Below, piece after piece: positions 5,301 to 7,094 of a stretch of 7,094 bases of DNA. The stretch comes from an uncultured Sphingorhabdus sp. (GTDB lineage: Bacteria > Pseudomonadota > Alphaproteobacteria > Sphingomonadales > Sphingomonadaceae), in contig CALMYW010000127.1 in assembly GCA_937873665.1 (NCBI GenBank), positions 1 through 7,094 on the forward strand, written 5' to 3'. The number at the start of each line of letters is the position of its first letter. The stretch's first letter is position 1. The notes beneath the pieces were generated by a model. The model was not told the origin of the DNA. It did no database searches and saw only the letters and a program-made list of their open reading frames with translations. Made by a program: the position numbers and the translations under genes.

Positions 5301-5425
5301 GCTCATCATCCCGTAGAGGCAGACTACGTATCCTTTTGATCCCGCGCTATGCGGGTGGCGGGCGACGGGAAAGCCCGCGGGGCGGAGTGCGGTGGGTGGT
5401 GCCGGGGAAGGCGCGATACTGGTGA
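5301..5425 (+). pseudogene. Third HIT remnant (3' end), divergent
   Basis: Positions 5330-5425 encode LIPRYAGGGRRESPRGGVRW and then VVPGKARYW with a TGA at 5423-5425, the C-terminus of a HIT protein. It lines up with 430-519 of copy 1 but carries a 6-nt insertion (GGGRRES in place of GDVED) and several base changes, so it is not a recent copy of either full gene. The histidine triad is absent. A 13-nt match to the HIT gene (GCTCATCATCCCG, 5301-5313, compare 260-272 in copy 1) lies just upstream, followed by TAG, which suggests an internal deletion took out the middle of the gene. The remnant stops 3 nt before the ATG of the HNH gene and may now supply its leader. Confidence 0.75.
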
Positions 5426-5428
5426 CCT

Positions 5429-6373
5429 ATGAATGCCGAACAAATCCGCAGACTGTTTCAGGAAATCAGGCGAGCGAACACTGGTGACGCAAGGTATGCG
5501 CCCCACAAGCCGCTGCTGCTCCTGATGGCTTTGGCGCGCGTCCAGCGCAACGAGTCCAGGCTGTTTACGTTCAAAGAAATCGAGCCGGATTTCAAGACCC
5601 TGCTGACCGAATTCGGACCTTCGAATGCGCCCAACACGCGAAACATGCCGTTCTGGTTTCTTCGCAATGATGCGCACGGGCAGCTATGGGAGTTGAAGCT
5701 GCCGGACACCCTTCGGACCTATCCGCACGGCACGGCACCCAATCTGACGGCGCTACGACAAGACGGCGTTGAAGGCGGGCTGAGCGCAGAGGTCGAGCGC
5801 GATCTAAAAGCCCATCCGCAACTACTGGTCGACGTTGCACGCCACCTCTTGCACAGCACCTTCCCCGAGACACTCCACGACGACATCGCGAATGTCATCG
5901 GCCTCGATCTGAGTACCTCAGACCATCACGCAAACGATGGCGAGAACTTCGAACAATTCAGCCAACGGCGGCAGAGGAGCCGCGCTTTCCGTGATCGGGT
6001 ATTGCGGGCATACGAATACCGATGCTGCGTTTGCGGCTTTGACCTCCGCCTCGGCCACCTACCCGCCGGCCTGGAAGCGGCGCACATTCAATGGCACACA
6101 CTTAATGGACCCGATTTGGAAAGCAACGGCCTATCTCTGTGCGCGCTGCATCACAAACTCTTTGACCTCGGCGTCTTCACGATCGAGCCAACGGTTATGA
6201 AAGTGGTTTTCAGCGAACATGCCATGTCAGGCAGTCGTGGGATGACCGGGGAATTGAAGCACCATGGACAAGATTTCCTTCACCCAACCGATACTGAAGC
6301 AATGCCTGCGCGGCAGTTCCTGGATTGGAACTGGAACAACGTTTTCAAGCGTGAAGCCAGGCGGCTCTCTTAG
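5429..6373 (+). CDS. Phosphorothioate-DNA-dependent HNH restriction endonuclease (SBD-HNH)
   Basis: A 314-aa protein with a sulfur-binding-domain-like N-terminus and a C-terminal HNH nuclease, the layout of small ScoMcrA/SprMcrA-type Type IV enzymes that cut DNA carrying phosphorothioate backbone modification. In the N-terminal half, HKPLLLLMAL (26-35), FKEIEPDFKTLLTEFGP (48-64) and MPFWFLRNDAHGQLWEL (73-89) match the conserved SBD blocks. The HNH domain has zinc ligands C199, C202, C238 and H241, with AAH219I, N233 and H242 as the catalytic set in NGLSLCALHHKLFD. It is full length for an SBD-HNH protein. The ATG at 5429 comes 3 nt after the HIT remnant stop; the Shine-Dalgarno sequence is weak. 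A DUF3883 gene follows 31 nt downstream. No dnd or ssp modification genes are in the window. Confidence 0.87.
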   Translation: MNAEQIRRLFQEIRRANTGDARYAPHKPLLLLMALARVQRNESRLFTFKEIEPDFKTLLTEFGPSNAPNTRNMPFWFLRNDAHGQLWELKLPDTLRTYPHGTAPNLTALRQDGVEGGLSAEVERDLKAHPQLLVDVARHLLHSTFPETLHDDIANVIGLDLSTSDHHANDGENFEQFSQRRQRSRAFRDRVLRAYEYRCCVCGFDLRLGHLPAGLEAAHIQWHTLNGPDLESNGLSLCALHHKLFDLGVFTIEPTVMKVVFSEHAMSGSRGMTGELKHHGQDFLHPTDTEAMPARQFLDWNWNNVFKREARRLS

Positions 6374-6404
6374 TTCACATTGCGCAAAGTGACGCTCGAA
6401 CCCG

Positions 6405-7064
6405 ATGCCTGATCTCCCAATGAACCCTTTGGGCAACCAAGAATGGAGCCGCCTTGAGGTAGAGGCCATCGTGGCGGATTACCTGAAGATGCTCAGCTTG
6501 GAACTCGGTGGCCAGGCCTATAACAAGACAGGTCACCGACGAGCGCTCCAACAGAAACTAAACGCGCGATCAGACGGCTCGATTGAATTCAAGCACTGCA
6601 ACATCAGCGCGGTCATGATCGACCTGGGCTTCCCTTACATCAGGGGATATAAACCTCGGTCAAACTACCAAGCTCTTCTGTACGAGGCGGTTGAGCAGCA
6701 AGTCAATCGCATCGCGTCCTTGGATACCCTGGCGCTTGCTGCCGTTGAGCAGCCCGCCGCGAGTCTTGAGATCGTCGATTTCGCTAAGGTGAAGACCGAC
6801 TCACCCGTATTGCGCCGCACTGCATCCGACTCCGATCTCGCACGCAACTACACGCCCACCACCAAGCGCGACTATCTCGCACGCGAATCGCGCAATGCTT
6901 CGCTTGGGTTGGCGGGTGAGGAATTCGTCGTCCGGTATGAACATTGGCGCCTTAACCAACTCGGCAAACCTAGCCTTGCAGACCGGGTCGAGCATGTCTC
7001 CAAGACCAAAGGCGACGGTCTTGGCTATGACGTGCTTTCACAGATAGGAAATCCAACCGCATGA
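6405..7064 (+). pseudogene. DUF3883-domain protein, truncated in its core
   Basis: An open frame of 219 codons. Residues 13-100 (EWSRLEVEAIVADYLKML, AYNKTGHRRALQQKLNAR, NISAVMIDLGFPYIRGYKPR, NYQALLYEAV) form the N-terminal module often seen before DUF3883. Residues 166-212 are the front of DUF3883: LGLAGEEFVVRYEHWRL, RVEHVSKTKGDGLGYDVLS. DUF3883 is a restriction-endonuclease-like domain and normally continues into a strand with an I-E-V-K-T motif carrying active-site residues. Here the frame leaves the family after S212 (nt 7040) with QIGNPTA and a stop, so the nuclease core is incomplete. The start at 6405 is weak in Shine-Dalgarno context; ATG 6420 is an alternative. It follows the SBD-HNH gene by 31 nt and was probably its operon partner. 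Confidence 0.75.
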
Positions 7065-7074
7065 GGACGACTAT

Positions 7075-7090
7075 TGCCCAGTTTTGGGCA
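7075..7090. other. Short hairpin beyond the DUF3883 break point
   Basis: TGCCCA (7075-7080), loop GTTT, TGGGCA (7085-7090) form a perfect 6-bp stem. It lies 35 nt past the point where DUF3883 homology ends and 4 nt from the window edge. It may be part of a mobile element end or recombination site, or a small terminator of what follows. Confidence 0.35.
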
Positions 7091-7094
7091 TCAC

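Noticed and set aside
1..7094. CRISPR array, tRNA, rRNA, integrase or transposase
   Set aside because: No regularly spaced short repeats, no tRNA-like cloverleaf or CCA end, and no open frame with DDE, tyrosine or serine recombinase motifs was seen.

Overview
The window reads as a stretch of accessory genome from a GC-rich betaproteobacterium, most likely Burkholderiales and Comamonadaceae-like. The lineage rests on overall GC-rich codon use, on HIT proteins of the kind common in that group, and on a fragment of a pyruvate dehydrogenase E2 (aceF) gene at the left edge whose residues fit betaproteobacterial E2. No rRNA, tRNA, CRISPR array, transposase or integrase is visible. Local AT-rich patches (about 890-950 and 4060-4210) interrupt the GC-rich background and suggest separately acquired pieces.

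Layout: (1) At 1-150 a mosaic joins an antisense aceF fragment, a short piece of a DUF4143-type ATPase ending at its Walker B motif, and the body of a HIT gene (copy 1, ends 519). (2) At 582-2529 there is a small two-TM membrane protein on the minus strand, divergent from an XRE/ImmA-type regulator-peptidase gene followed 5 nt later by a PIN-domain gene, a toxin-antitoxin-like pair. A good sigma70-like promoter with an inverted repeat over its -10 box lies between the divergent genes. (3) HIT copy 2 (2555-2941) is an apparently complete gene that shares a 265-nt run of perfect identity with copy 1. (4) On the minus strand, 3980 down to 3074, lie a 78-aa HicA-like(?) gene, a 132-aa alanine/glycine-rich hydrophobic (glycine-zipper-like) protein and an overlooked 45-aa extremely acidic protein, closed by a strong hairpin. 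(5) On the plus strand at 4209-5276 is a 355-aa protein of unknown function behind an AT-rich leader. (6) At 5330-5425 is a third, divergent HIT 3' remnant. (7) At 5429-6373 is a predicted phosphorothioate-DNA-recognising SBD-HNH endonuclease, and at 6405-7064 a DUF3883-domain protein cut off inside its conserved core, just before a short hairpin at the window end.

Working view: the HIT 3' halves recur at module boundaries, so this looks like a small defence/conflict island assembled or shuffled around HIT gene copies. Module A is the XRE-ImmA/PIN pair plus a membrane protein. Module B is the glycine-zipper/acidic-protein operon plus unknown genes. Module C is modification-dependent restriction. 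The most novel-looking unit is the glycine-zipper plus 45-aa acidic protein operon. The most striking architectural feature is the threefold reuse of the HIT 3' end. Both interpretations are inference; the repeats, ORFs, motifs and hairpins themselves are directly visible.
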